In this document: in pieces, positions 35,317 through 45,203 of the stretch
Numbering within the stretch: position 1 is the stretch's first letter
How the letters are laid out: every line of letters begins with the position of its first letter
NCBI GenBank assembly: GCA_029008005.1
Contig: JAQXIX010000020.1
Span: 1-56,281 of the forward strand
Source of the DNA: Bacillota bacterium
GTDB lineage: Bacteria > Bacillota > Clostridia > Peptostreptococcales > Anaerovoracaceae
DNA length: 56,281 nt
Direction: 5' to 3'
The notes under the pieces: model-generated
Seen by the model: only the letters and a program-made list of their open reading frames with translations
Database searches by the model: none
Told to the model about the DNA's origin: nothing
Made by a program: the position numbers and the translations under genes

Positions 35317-35799
35317 ATGAAAGCACACGGAAAAGTTCACAAATACGGTGACAATATAGATACAGACGTAATAATTCCCGCAAGATACCTGAACACAGCA
35401 GACCATAAGGAACTGGCAAGCCACTGTATGGTGGATATCGACGAAGATTTCGTAAACAAAGTTCAGCAGGGGGATATTATGGTCGGCGGCGAGAATTTCG
35501 GATGCGGATCATCCAGAGAACATGCGCCGATAGCAATTAAAACAAGCGGAATAGACTGTGTAATAGCTAAGACCTTCGCACGTATATTCTACAGAAATTC
35601 AATCAATATCGGATTGCCGATTCTGGAATGTCCTGAAGCAAGCGAGAGAATAGAAGCCGGCGATGAAGTGTCTATCGATTTCGATGAGGGTATTATTGTT
35701 AACGAAACAAAGGGAGAGACTTACAAAGCTCAGCCGTTCCCTGAATTTATCAAGGAGATAATGGCCAAGGGCGGGCTTATGAAGAGCCTCACAGAGTAA
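35317..35799 (+). CDS. leuD: 3-isopropylmalate dehydratase small subunit
   Basis: 160 residues. The swivel domain motifs [31 protein letters not shown] and [20 protein letters not shown] are present. It pairs with LeuC to form the active isomerase. AGGAGG lies before the ATG, and leuB begins ten bases after its stop. Confidence 0.95.
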   Translation: MKAHGKVHKYGDNIDTDVIIPARYLNTADHKELASHCMVDIDEDFVNKVQQGDIMVGGENFGCGSSREHAPIAIKTSGIDCVIAKTFARIFYRNSINIGLPILECPEASERIEAGDEVSIDFDEGIIVNETKGETYKAQPFPEFIKEIMAKGGLMKSLTE

Positions 35800-35809
35800 A
35801 GGAGATACA

Positions 35810-36880
35810 ATGAATTATAAAATAGCAGTTATACCGGGTGACGGAATAGGCCCGGAAGTAATAGGAGAAGCACTCAAGGTTCTCGACGCTGTCGGTGAAA
35901 AATACGGGCATACTTTTGAATACACTAAGGTTCTCGCAGGAGGCTGTGCAATCGATGAGAAAGGTGAGTGCCTTCCTCAGGAAACAGTTGATGTGTGCCG
36001 CAGCTCCGACGCAGTCTTACTTGGCGCAGTAGGCGGATGGAAATGGGACACACTGCCCGGTGACAAGAGACCTGAGAGAGCTTTGCTGGGACTGAGAAAG
36101 GAACTGGGACTGTTTGCCAATTTAAGACCGGCGCTGCTTTTCGAGGAGCTGGCCGAAGCATGTCCGCTGAAACCCGAAATAGTTGAAGGCGGGCTGGATA
36201 TTGTCGTAGTAAGAGAGCTTACGGGCGGAATATATTTCGGAGAAAAGGGCACTGTCGATACAGATCTGGGACCTGCCGCATACGATGTGGAGCAGTATGC
36301 TGAAGAAGAAGTCAGACGAATTGCCAAGGTGGCTTTCGATATGGCAATGAAGAGAAACAAGAAGCTGACAAGCGTGGACAAGGCAAATGTTCTTGAAAGC
36401 TCCCGTCTCTGGAGAAGAATTGTAGCGGAAGTTGCCGAAGATTATCCTGAAGTGGAAGTTAACAACTTCTACGTTGACAATGCTGCAATGCAGCTTGTGA
36501 GAAATCCGAAACAGTTTGATGTAATCGTTACAAGCAATATTTTCGGTGATATTCTTTCTGATGAAGCAAGTATGATAACCGGGTCAATCGGAATGCTTCC
36601 GTCGGCAAGCCTTGCTAACGGTAATTTCGGTATGTACGAGCCGGTTCACGGTTCCGCACCTGATATTGCAGGGCAGGATATTGCCAATCCGATGGCAACA
36701 ATTCTGTCGGCAGCAATGATGCTCAGATACACCTTCGGACTCGGTGATGAGGCTGACTGTATTGAGAATGCAGTGAAGAAAGTCCTTGCGGACGGTTACA
36801 GAACAGCAGATATTGCCAAGGACGGAGAAGCTGTTACCGGAACTGCGGAAATCGGCAGACTTATCAAAGAAGCAATTTAA
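35810..36880 (+). CDS. leuB: 3-isopropylmalate dehydrogenase
   Basis: 356 residues. [83 protein letters not shown] and [18 protein letters not shown] identify a standard NAD-dependent LeuB. It oxidises and decarboxylates 3-isopropylmalate to 2-oxoisocaproate. It closes the leuACDB operon. No strong terminator is seen before the subtilase gene 55 bases later. Confidence 0.96.
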   Translation: MNYKIAVIPGDGIGPEVIGEALKVLDAVGEKYGHTFEYTKVLAGGCAIDEKGECLPQETVDVCRSSDAVLLGAVGGWKWDTLPGDKRPERALLGLRKELGLFANLRPALLFEELAEACPLKPEIVEGGLDIVVVRELTGGIYFGEKGTVDTDLGPAAYDVEQYAEEEVRRIAKVAFDMAMKRNKKLTSVDKANVLESSRLWRRIVAEVAEDYPEVEVNNFYVDNAAMQLVRNPKQFDVIVTSNIFGDILSDEASMITGSIGMLPSASLANGNFGMYEPVHGSAPDIAGQDIANPMATILSAAMMLRYTFGLGDEADCIENAVKKVLADGYRTADIAKDGEAVTGTAEIGRLIKEAI

Positions 36881-36935
36881 TGAAAATAAATTAAGAATCG
36901 TTTTCGAGGCGTTGGCGATGTGGTAAAATGAAACC

Positions 36936-39470
36936 ATGAAAAAGACAAAACGCTTAACGGTAATATTAGGATTTGCAGTATGTGTATTGGCGGTTGTTCT
37001 TGTAATGACCGCCAATATTAATGTGCCCGAAAAAAACGGAGATACAGCCGGCGAAGCAGAGCAGGCTTCAGATTCACCGGGCAAGCCGGTATCAGAACTC
37101 GAGGAGTTCGTTACAGTACGGAACGGGGACGGAAACAATGTGGGCTTAGAGGCTCTGGATGATGAAGACTATGATGGATTCATGTTCACCTTGAAGGACT
37201 CGGCGCCGGAGAATGTTACAGACAATCTGAAGAACAGTAGGGGTATCGAATATTCGAAGGAATCGAACCTGTACACCGCCGAAACTCTTGATGACATAGA
37301 AAACTCAGTGGAACGAGAATACCTTGAGATGGTAGAACCTGATTATGTTGTGGAGCTTATGGAGAATTCTCCGGAACCTAACGATCCCGCATACAATATA
37401 AACAGCCAGAGCTATCAGTGGTATATCAGAGAAATCAAGGCCGATAAAGCTTGGGAGAAAAAACTTTACGGGCAGTATACGGATAAAAGCAGAACCGGGA
37501 ATGTAACGGTGGCAATCGTTGACAGCGGTCTCGTGGGAACGGGAAACGGCCAGGCTCTTCATGAAGACATAAATTACTATAATGTGCTGGAGGGTAAGAA
37601 TTTCGCCGATTCCCAGGAAGGGACGGCTGACAGCTTCGGTCACGGAACGATGTCGGCGGGTATAATCGCTGCGAAGCAGAATAACGGCAAAGGTGTAGCG
37701 GGTATTGCTCCTGAGGTCGACATTCTGCCTGTTAAAATTTTCGGAGAAAGCAAGACAGCTAAAATGTCAGAAGTGCTGGAAGGTGTTCACGAAGCTGTCA
37801 GAAGAGATGCAGATGTAATTAACATGAGCTTCGGGACAGAGGGGGCATCCGTTTATATGGAGAGTCTCTGCAATGAAGCTGTAAACAAGGGAATAATACT
37901 CGTTGCATCAGCAGGAAACGGAGGAACTTCCGTAAACAATTATCCGGCCGCCTACAGTACTGTTGTAGGTGTGGGCGCTATTGACAAGAACAGAAACAGA
38001 GCCTCTTTTTCCCAGACGGGGACAGGGGTGTATGTCACGGCTCCCGGTACAGAAATTGTAAGTGTCGGATACAAAGATTCAACAGCATACAGCAAGGGTG
38101 GCGGAACATCTTATTCATGCCCTCAGGTTTCGGCTCTTGCGGCACTTTGCAAGTCGATTTCGCCTGATATAAACGCTGAAGAATTCATGAAGCTGCTCAG
38201 GGAAACATCGACTGACCTTGGTTCGCCGGGGAAAGATAATGTTTTCGGTTACGGACTCGTGAATTTCGAAGGGGCAACCGGCAGACTTCTGGATGAGAAT
38301 ATCGGAGATGTTTCAGGCACTCAAGAATCTCTGCCTGTTGCACAGGCACCGGAAAACATATCTGCCGTATTCGAAGAGGACGGCCGGGATTTAGATAAAA
38401 GCGAAATCTGCATTGTCAAGGGAGATGAATCTGAGAATTTGAAACTTAAGGCCAATGCCGAATCAAAGGATGGAGGGGAAATTTCGTATCAGTGGTGGAT
38501 GAGCAGAAATTCATACACGAAAGGTTCACCGATTGAAGGCGCTTCCGGTGCGGAATGCGAGATAAACAAGGAGATGGCGGGAACGTATTACTATTACGTT
38601 CAGGTTAAAAACACAGTTGTGGACGAAAAGGGCAACTCCGACGAGGCGACGGCCGTATCGGGAAGGCTGCTGGTCACAATAGTGAAAGATGCCGTCGAAA
38701 GTGCAGAAGATATAGATGCTCTGATAAGCGGAATCGGGGCGGTTTCACTGGAGAAGGAAGAGATGATTGTACAGGTGAGAGCCTTGTACGATATGCAGCC
38801 TGACAGCGTCAAAAAGCTTGTTACAAAGTTGTCTGTCCTTCAGGCGGCAGAGAAAAAACTCGATGAGCTTCGAACAGCGGCGGCAAGGCCCGGTACAACA
38901 ACTAATGTGAAGGCAGTCTCAAACTCATATAATTCCATGAAAATCACGTGGAAAGCTGACAGTAAGGCCGTGGGATATCAGCTGTACAGAGCCACATCAA
39001 AGTATGGCAGATACGTATATATCGGAACCGTAACAGGAGGAAACAAAGTATCGTCAATAGACAGTAACTTGGTTTTCGGATGTAAATACTACTATAAAGT
39101 GAGAGCTTTCGGGATGGCGTTTTTGAAGAACGGACCGGAGGATATTTACGGCAATCTGTCTGAAACGGCCTGTGGTCAGACTAAACTCTCTGCTCCGACC
39201 CTATCGGTTACTGCAGGTAAGAAAAAAGCGACCATTCGCTGGAACCGCATTGCCGGAGCGAAGGGATACGTAATTTACCGCTCGAAAAAAGCCGGCAAAG
39301 GCTTCAAGGCAGTTAAGACCGTTAAAAGCGGAAGCACGGTAAAATACACAAACAAGAAACTCGGAAGCAAAAAAACATATTATTACAAAGTCAGAGCTTA
39401 CAGGTATAAATCCGGGACAAAGAAAGCCTACAGCAGCTATTCGCCTGTTCGCAAAGTAATAACCAGATAG
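36936..39470 (+). CDS. Membrane-anchored or secreted subtilase (S8) with C-terminal Fn3-like repeats
   Basis: 844 residues. An N-terminal hydrophobic segment (about 8-27) is followed by a propeptide-like region (about 75-145), then the S8 catalytic domain with D196 (VAIVDSGL), H236 (SFGHGTMSAG) and S392 (GGGTSYSCPQVSALAAL). About 470-590 looks Ig-like, 595-660 is helical, and two Fn3-like repeats (about 660-750 and 755-844) have VGYQLYRATSKYGRY and KGYVIYRSKKAGKGF. The tail is strongly basic, suggesting contact with the wall. No clear ribosome binding site precedes the ATG, so translation may be weak. The role is probably extracellular proteolysis. Confidence 0.9.
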   Translation: MKKTKRLTVILGFAVCVLAVVLVMTANINVPEKNGDTAGEAEQASDSPGKPVSELEEFVTVRNGDGNNVGLEALDDEDYDGFMFTLKDSAPENVTDNLKNSRGIEYSKESNLYTAETLDDIENSVEREYLEMVEPDYVVELMENSPEPNDPAYNINSQSYQWYIREIKADKAWEKKLYGQYTDKSRTGNVTVAIVDSGLVGTGNGQALHEDINYYNVLEGKNFADSQEGTADSFGHGTMSAGIIAAKQNNGKGVAGIAPEVDILPVKIFGESKTAKMSEVLEGVHEAVRRDADVINMSFGTEGASVYMESLCNEAVNKGIILVASAGNGGTSVNNYPAAYSTVVGVGAIDKNRNRASFSQTGTGVYVTAPGTEIVSVGYKDSTAYSKGGGTSYSCPQVSALAALCKSISPDINAEEFMKLLRETSTDLGSPGKDNVFGYGLVNFEGATGRLLDENIGDVSGTQESLPVAQAPENISAVFEEDGRDLDKSEICIVKGDESENLKLKANAESKDGGEISYQWWMSRNSYTKGSPIEGASGAECEINKEMAGTYYYYVQVKNTVVDEKGNSDEATAVSGRLLVTIVKDAVESAEDIDALISGIGAVSLEKEEMIVQVRALYDMQPDSVKKLVTKLSVLQAAEKKLDELRTAAARPGTTTNVKAVSNSYNSMKITWKADSKAVGYQLYRATSKYGRYVYIGTVTGGNKVSSIDSNLVFGCKYYYKVRAFGMAFLKNGPEDIYGNLSETACGQTKLSAPTLSVTAGKKKATIRWNRIAGAKGYVIYRSKKAGKGFKAVKTVKSGSTVKYTNKKLGSKKTYYYKVRAYRYKSGTKKAYSSYSPVRKVITR

Positions 39471-39483
39471 ATGCTATTATGCC

Positions 39484-40422
39484 ATGAAAAAAATTGATTT
39501 GATAATACCCTGCCACAATGAAGAAGATAACATAGAAAGATTCTTCGCGGCAGCGTCAGAAACAGAAAACTCAATAGAAGACTGCTGCTTCAGATATATA
39601 TTTGTCGATGACGGCAGTACTGACGGAACTCTGGATAAAATAAAGGCTCTGGAAGGTGCCGGGTACATTTCATTCAGCAGAAATTTCGGCAAGGAAGCAG
39701 CTATGTATGCAGGGTTGAAAGCATCGGCTAAAGGCGATGCCGACTACGCTGTTGTAATAGATGCAGATCTGCAGCACCCGCCGGAGCTGATAAAGGAAAT
39801 GCTGAAAAAACTTGAAGAAACAGGTTGTGACAGTGTAGCGGCCCGCAGAGTTTCACGAAAAGGGGAACCGGTAATCAGAAGTATTTTCGCCAGATTGTTT
39901 TACAAAATAATGAACAGATTCAGTGAAATTCATCTGGCAGACGGTGTCGTTGACTTCAGAATAATGAGTCACAGGATGGTGAAAACAATTGCAGACATGC
40001 CGGAACGATGCCGGTTCTCGAAAGGTCTTTTTCAGTGGGTAGGCTTCGATACTCAGTGGATAGAATTCGAAAATGTCAAGCGTGTGTCAGGCGAAAGCAG
40101 ATGGACAGTCTGGGGATTGACGAAATATGCAATTGACGGGTTTGTGGATTTTGCTGATTCACCCCTTAAGGCGGCAGGAGTTGCAGGCTCGGTTATTGCT
40201 GTCGGATCCCTGCTTTACCTGATTGCAGAGATTATCAAGACTATTCTGATGGGTAAAGACACCCCCGGATATGCGTCAACCATATGCCTGATACTGTTTT
40301 TCGGAGGGGTAATAATAGCCATGCTCGGAATTATCGGAGAGTATATAGGCAGAATGTATATAGAGACAAAGGCGAGACCTGTTTATGTGGAAAAAGAGAG
40401 CAATATTGAAAATCACAAATAG
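39484..40422 (+). CDS. GT2 glycosyltransferase with two C-terminal membrane segments (GtrB/DPM-like)
   Basis: 312 residues. The GT-A core has LIIPCHNEEDNIERFF, FVDDGSTDGTLDKI, FSRNFGKEAAMYAGL and DADLQHPPELI. Two membrane segments lie at about 235-255 and 270-295. Relatives load glucose or another sugar onto undecaprenyl phosphate for later transfer outside the cell. The next gene, a YfhO-like GT-C protein, overlaps it by 38 bases and is a plausible acceptor enzyme for wall or lipoteichoic acid glycosylation. Confidence 0.88.
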   Translation: MKKIDLIIPCHNEEDNIERFFAAASETENSIEDCCFRYIFVDDGSTDGTLDKIKALEGAGYISFSRNFGKEAAMYAGLKASAKGDADYAVVIDADLQHPPELIKEMLKKLEETGCDSVAARRVSRKGEPVIRSIFARLFYKIMNRFSEIHLADGVVDFRIMSHRMVKTIADMPERCRFSKGLFQWVGFDTQWIEFENVKRVSGESRWTVWGLTKYAIDGFVDFADSPLKAAGVAGSVIAVGSLLYLIAEIIKTILMGKDTPGYASTICLILFFGGVIIAMLGIIGEYIGRMYIETKARPVYVEKESNIENHK

Positions 40423-42886
40423 GCGATATGAGTTCGCATCGTTTATTTTGCCGGTACTGATTATGGTACTGGCTTTTGCCTTTGCGGGAATATTCCCCTT
40501 CGGTGAAAATCAGATTGCCGTAATCGACATGTATCACCAGTATGTGCCTTTTCTCAGTGAGCTTCAAAGCAAACTGCAGTCCGGAGAAAGTCTGCTGTTT
40601 TCCTGGAATATAGGCTGCGGAATTAATTTCTGGTGCCTGATTTCTTATTATTGCGCCAGTCCTCTGAATTTTATTCTTTTCCTGTTTCCGAAAGACTATC
40701 TGATGGAAGGTATCACTGTAGTGCTTCTGATTAAAATCGGTCTTTCAGGTTCTTTTATGTACATGTACCTTAAAGAGACACAAAGACTGAAACCCCTGGT
40801 TTCCTTCGACAGAAAGGATTTAGGCGGTGCATTCTCCAGTGAAGCGCACGTAGACGATTATCCGACGAAGGCGGGAGGACTGAAAGGACTGGCTTTTTCC
40901 TGCATGTATGCACTGTGTTCCTTCGTGCTGGGGTATTACTGGTGCATTATGTGGATGGATGCCGTAATGCTGCTGCCTCTTTGTATTCTCGGTCTGAACA
41001 GAATAATTGAAGGGAGAAGCCCGGTGCTCTATACAGTGAGCATCGCTTTGACTGTCTTCAGCAATTACTACATGGCAATAATGGTCTGTATCTTCATTAT
41101 GTGCTATTATCCCGTTCTTTACTTTATCAAGGACAGGAGCGGTGTGAAGGAATGTGCGGTGACTACGGCTAAAGCCGTGGGATTTTCCTTTATGGGAATC
41201 GCCATGGCGGCAGTGATGCTTTTGCCTACATATCTCAGCATGGGGAAGACCTATTACTTCAAGTCGCAAATGCAGGAGGAATGGTCCTTTTATAACAGCT
41301 TCATTGATATATTGCGGCAGTTTCTGCCGGGATATGAGCTGACCTTCAGAGAGGGACTTCCTAATTTATATTGCGGCGCTGCAGCTGTTGTGATGGTTGT
41401 TTTTTATTACATTTCAAGAAGGATATCTCTGAGGGAAAAATTTCTAAATTCTCTTATGCTGGTTTTTCTGCTGTTCAGCCTGAACGTCAATAAACTGGAC
41501 TTTATATGGCATGGCATGCATTTCCCGAACCAGCTGCCTTACAGATACTCTTTTGTTGTGAGCTTCCTGATACTGGGAATGGCGTACAAAGGCTTTTCAT
41601 CCATAGAAAGGGGCAAAGGCATCAAGAGCAGCAATATTATAATTGCACTTCTCATGGCGATTACCATTGCCGACTGCGGATTCGGTGCATGCAGAGCCGT
41701 GGAGACAGTGGGAACGACCACAAGAACAGATTATTTCAGGGAGCACAGAGAAATATCGCTTCTGGAAAATGAGAGAGAGGAAGCTTTCGTCAGAACGGAG
41801 ATTTACGGCAGAAACACGTTGAACAATCCGGCGCTTTTCGGGTACAAAGGCATTTCGCAGTTTTCTTCATCAGCCGATGCGGATGCATCAGACCTTTTGG
41901 AAGCAATAGGGCTGGAGGCGGCAGGATATAAGAACAGGCACAACTATGTTCTGACTGATCCTGTGACAAATGCTCTTTTGAATGTTGGATATCTCATAAG
42001 CTGTGACAGCGAGATAAATGATGATTATTTCGAAAGCATGTACAGAAGAGGAGACTGCTTCCTGTACAAAAGCAGATACCCGCTTTCGGTAGGGTACATG
42101 ACCGATGAGAGAATAACCGGATGGAAGCTTGATCCGACAGATCCTTACGAAGGGCTTAATGACTTCCTGAGACGGGCGACCGGTGACAGTAATCTGGAAG
42201 TTTTCTCGGAGGCAAAAAATGTAACGGTTAAAGAAAGAAAGAAGTCTACAGAGATCAAGGCCGTATCTGACAGGCTTAAACAGTACTATATTTTCGTTGA
42301 GCCTAGCGGTGCGAAATCGGCGGAAATCCTTATTAACGGAGAGTACAGCAGAAGTATAAGGGAAGATTGCGGTGCAATAGTTTACGGAGGACGCATTGAC
42401 AAAGGCGACAGTATTTCCGTTAGGGTCAATTACGAGGACGGAACGAACAGAATCTCCGAACCTCTCTGGAAAATATGCACAGTAAATGACGAACAGTGGG
42501 ATAGAGCATATGCGAAACTTAGTGATGAGCTGATGGAAGTTGATAAATGCACAGATAGAGGCCTTAGCGGAAGCATTAAGGTTAAAAAAGACGGCCGTCT
42601 GGTGATATCGGTTCCTTACGAGGATGGTTGGACAGTCAAGGTTGACGGCAGAAAATTCGAAATTAAAGAGACTGTAGGCGATTGCTGGATTTCGATTCCT
42701 CTGAAGAAAGGGGAGCATTATATCGAGATGAGTTTCATTCCTGCCGGACTTGCAGCCGGAGTTATTATATCGGCTGCAGCCGTCATTATGCTTATTGCTG
42801 TGTGTCGTTTCTCCAGAGGTCGGTTAAGGAGGAAATCAGCGGGTCAATGTCTTCCAGAGGAATCTGATTGTAATAAAAAATCATAG
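40385..42886 (+). CDS. YfhO-family membrane protein (GT-C-like glycosyltransferase)
   Basis: 833 residues with about a dozen membrane segments. The first begins ASFILPVLIMVLAFAFAGIF and is followed by the family motif IAVIDMYHQYVPFLSEL. The C-terminal outside domain (about 440-770) ends in a last membrane segment (about 785-805) and a basic tail. Bacillus YfhO adds sugars to lipoteichoic acid using lipid-linked donors, and the preceding gene could make that donor. The start at 40385 overlaps the GT2 gene by 38 bases and has only a weak ribosome binding site. Its last 95 bases overlap the MocR gene on the opposite strand. Confidence 0.85.
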   Translation: MWKKRAILKITNRRYEFASFILPVLIMVLAFAFAGIFPFGENQIAVIDMYHQYVPFLSELQSKLQSGESLLFSWNIGCGINFWCLISYYCASPLNFILFLFPKDYLMEGITVVLLIKIGLSGSFMYMYLKETQRLKPLVSFDRKDLGGAFSSEAHVDDYPTKAGGLKGLAFSCMYALCSFVLGYYWCIMWMDAVMLLPLCILGLNRIIEGRSPVLYTVSIALTVFSNYYMAIMVCIFIMCYYPVLYFIKDRSGVKECAVTTAKAVGFSFMGIAMAAVMLLPTYLSMGKTYYFKSQMQEEWSFYNSFIDILRQFLPGYELTFREGLPNLYCGAAAVVMVVFYYISRRISLREKFLNSLMLVFLLFSLNVNKLDFIWHGMHFPNQLPYRYSFVVSFLILGMAYKGFSSIERGKGIKSSNIIIALLMAITIADCGFGACRAVETVGTTTRTDYFREHREISLLENEREEAFVRTEIYGRNTLNNPALFGYKGISQFSSSADADASDLLEAIGLEAAGYKNRHNYVLTDPVTNALLNVGYLISCDSEINDDYFESMYRRGDCFLYKSRYPLSVGYMTDERITGWKLDPTDPYEGLNDFLRRATGDSNLEVFSEAKNVTVKERKKSTEIKAVSDRLKQYYIFVEPSGAKSAEILINGEYSRSIREDCGAIVYGGRIDKGDSISVRVNYEDGTNRISEPLWKICTVNDEQWDRAYAKLSDELMEVDKCTDRGLSGSIKVKKDGRLVISVPYEDGWTVKVDGRKFEIKETVGDCWISIPLKKGEHYIEMSFIPAGLAAGVIISAAAVIMLIAVCRFSRGRLRRKSAGQCLPEESDCNKKS

Positions 42887-44204
42887 ATGTCTTTCCCGTT
42901 GAGGACTCTGACAGTATAACAGAAGGAATGCCGAGACTTTCGGCTTCCTTTTTTAGTGCCGCCGGTTCCTTGGCGGAACTGATTGTCAGAATAACATTAA
43001 TTCCGGAGGATGTGTTCTTAAGGGACACGAAGTCTCCCGCATAACGAGCAAAGGCATCACAAATTGCAGTAAGCTTTTCGGAATAAAGTTTCCTGAGTTT
43101 TTTAATATGGGTCTGGTAGTTTCCTGTTTCCATAAACATAGCCAGTGTCAGCTGTTCCAGCTTAGAGCATGTCTGAGAGTAATCTCCCGCCATCGATGAA
43201 AACATTTCGGCCATTTCGGGAGGAAGAACCATGTAGCTGATTTTCATAGCGGCGAAAAGTGTGCTGGAGAATGAGCTCAGATATATTACACGATTTCCGT
43301 TCTGCTCGAGACTTCTCAGTGCAGGAATAGGGCGACCGAAATATCTCAGCTCACTGTCATAGTCATCTTCTATTATGTAGCTGTCGTTGTTTTCGGCCCA
43401 GGATAACAGTTCGTACCGACGGCCGACAGGCATGACAGAACCGGTAAAAATATGATTTGAGGGACTCACATAGGCGGCGGTTCTGATATTTGCCGGAAGC
43501 TTTTCGATTATCAGACCGTTATCGGCAACGTTTACAGATGTGAGGGCCAGCCCCTTATCTCTGAAAGCGCTGCGTACAGGAGTGTACACAGGGTTTTCCA
43601 GTGCGATGTTTTCGATTCCCTTTTTTCTCAGGACAGTCGCCAGTTGGCTTGTAATCTGCTGTGTTCCGGCGCCGATTATAATCTGATCGGGAGTGCAAGA
43701 AACGCCTCGGCTCATATACAGGTATCTCGATATTTCGGTGCGAAGTCCCGGTTCTCCCTGAGGGTCGCCTTCGAAGAACAGGGAAGGTGAATAATCTGTA
43801 ATGATTTTATTCATGCACTTTTTCCATTTATTGAAGTCAAAACAGTCAGGATCGTACTGCATTGACGGGAGTGCTTTGGTTACAACATCCTCAAAGTCGG
43901 GAAGCTGTGTGTTAAAGCGTGTTCTGCTGATTGGAAGAGGCAGTCCCGGATCCGAAAGCACCCGCCCTACATAGTATCCCGACTGGGCTTTGCTGTAGAT
44001 ATATCCTTCCACAAGGAGCTGATTGTAGCACTGTTCAATAGTTGTAATGCTCAGTTTTGTGGATTTTGCCAGATTTCTAAGGGATGGAAGCTTTTCGCCT
44101 TCGTGAATTTCGCCGGCGAGAATCGACTCTTTAATGTAGTCGTAAAGCTGGAGGTAGTAGGGTCTCTTAACTTTTTCGTCGAAAACGGGAAGGATCGCCT
44201 TCAT
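42792..44204 (-). CDS. MocR-type (GntR/aminotransferase-like) regulator lacking the PLP lysine
   Basis: 470 residues from the ATG at 44202-44204 with TAGGAG seven bases upstream on the minus strand. A GntR winged helix (about 12-75: LQLYDYIKESILAGEIHEGE) is joined to an aminotransferase-fold domain with IIGAGTQQITSQLATVL, SPSNHIFTGSVMPVGRR and YIIEDDYDSELRYFGRP. The Schiff-base lysine expected in FSKTL is Ser314 (SSFSSTLFAAMKISYMVLP, codon AGC at 43263-43265). Other PLP-contact segments are kept, so ligand binding may be noncovalent or changed. It is convergent with YfhO, overlapping it by 95 bases, and divergent from aroD. Confidence 0.88.
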   Translation of the reverse strand: MKAILPVFDEKVKRPYYLQLYDYIKESILAGEIHEGEKLPSLRNLAKSTKLSITTIEQCYNQLLVEGYIYSKAQSGYYVGRVLSDPGLPLPISRTRFNTQLPDFEDVVTKALPSMQYDPDCFDFNKWKKCMNKIITDYSPSLFFEGDPQGEPGLRTEISRYLYMSRGVSCTPDQIIIGAGTQQITSQLATVLRKKGIENIALENPVYTPVRSAFRDKGLALTSVNVADNGLIIEKLPANIRTAAYVSPSNHIFTGSVMPVGRRYELLSWAENNDSYIIEDDYDSELRYFGRPIPALRSLEQNGNRVIYLSSFSSTLFAAMKISYMVLPPEMAEMFSSMAGDYSQTCSKLEQLTLAMFMETGNYQTHIKKLRKLYSEKLTAICDAFARYAGDFVSLKNTSSGINVILTISSAKEPAALKKEAESLGIPSVILSESSTGKTSMIFYYNQIPLEDIDPLISSLTDLWRNDTQQ

Positions 44205-44387
44205 TTGCAAACTCCTATCTGTTGACATAAAATTTTTTAATATTGTATATTTCATTAAGTACACTTTTCTTTTATTATAGTATAAAGGAAATAATATCGT
44301 CTATCTACAAAAAAATATCACAATGATGTTTTATAATGGTCAAAAATTTGTTAGACTAAATGATATTGATTAAATAGGAGATAACGA
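44205..44387. promoter_or_regulatory. Divergent promoter region between the MocR gene and aroD
   Basis: Very AT-rich. It has TATAAT at 44332-44337 on the plus strand without a fitting -35, and TTGTTA (44348-44353) with TAAATA (44371-44376) as a weak alternative. A TAGGAG ribosome binding site at 44375-44380 serves aroD. MocR regulators often bind direct repeats here, but none was resolved. Confidence 0.45.
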
Positions 44388-45203
44388 ATGAAACCCCTTA
44401 AGATTAAAGATATAGTCCTTGAACCGGGCAGACCGAAAATAGCGATTCCCATTTCCGGGAGAAATTTTGATGAAATTGCAGAGCAGTGTGAAGAGGCCGT
44501 CAATGGTCCCTGCGATATAATAGAGTGGAGAGCGGATTATTTTCTGAACACAATCGAATCACTTGACGAGAGTGTCGAGAAGATGAAGGTACATCCGGAG
44601 ATTATCAGAATTCTGGACGAAATCGATTACATCGCAGAAGGAAGGCCGGTGATTTTCACAGTAAGAGGCGGCACACAGGGCGGTGAGAAGCCAATAAGTA
44701 GGAAGAGCGCCTACGACCTTGCCAGAATAGCGGCTCAGTCAAAGCTGGTTACTATTGTGGACATGGACTTTTTCGAAGAAAACGGTACGTTTAACCTGCA
44801 GGAAATGCTGGAACAGATTGAAGCGATTCACGAATACGGCGTGAAGGTAATCCTGTCATATCACAATTTCAGGAAGACAGTTTCGAGAGAAGCTATTGTA
44901 TCCATGGTCAAGCAGATGAGAAACATGGGCGCTGACATATGCAAGATAGCAGTAACAACCGAAACGAAGGAAGAAGGAGTCGATCTCGTTAAGACGACAG
45001 CTGCTGTTACAGAGGGAGATCAGGGTCCCGTAATTATACTTGCTATGGGAGAAGAAGGTAAAATCACCCGTGTTGCCGGAGGTGAATACGGCTCCTGCAT
45101 CACCTATGCATCAGGAACCAAGGCTACAGCGCCGGGACAGATGTCTGCAGAACATCTGAGTGAACTGCTTGACAAATTTTACAACAAAGACGGAAATAAT
45201 TAA
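44388..45203 (+). CDS. aroD: 3-dehydroquinate dehydratase, type I
   Basis: 271 residues. Type I features are IAIPISGRNFDEI, IIEWRADYF, FTVRGGTQGG, the catalytic H159 (LSYHNFRKT), the Schiff-base K186 (ADICKIAVTTETKEE) and the C-terminal GTKATAPGQMS. The enzyme dehydrates 3-dehydroquinate in the shikimate pathway. No other shikimate gene is nearby. Instead its stop overlaps the start of an ECF ATPase gene by one base, an unusual but clear coupling. Confidence 0.95.
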   Translation: MKPLKIKDIVLEPGRPKIAIPISGRNFDEIAEQCEEAVNGPCDIIEWRADYFLNTIESLDESVEKMKVHPEIIRILDEIDYIAEGRPVIFTVRGGTQGGEKPISRKSAYDLARIAAQSKLVTIVDMDFFEENGTFNLQEMLEQIEAIHEYGVKVILSYHNFRKTVSREAIVSMVKQMRNMGADICKIAVTTETKEEGVDLVKTTAAVTEGDQGPVIILAMGEEGKITRVAGGEYGSCITYASGTKATAPGQMSAEHLSELLDKFYNKDGNN

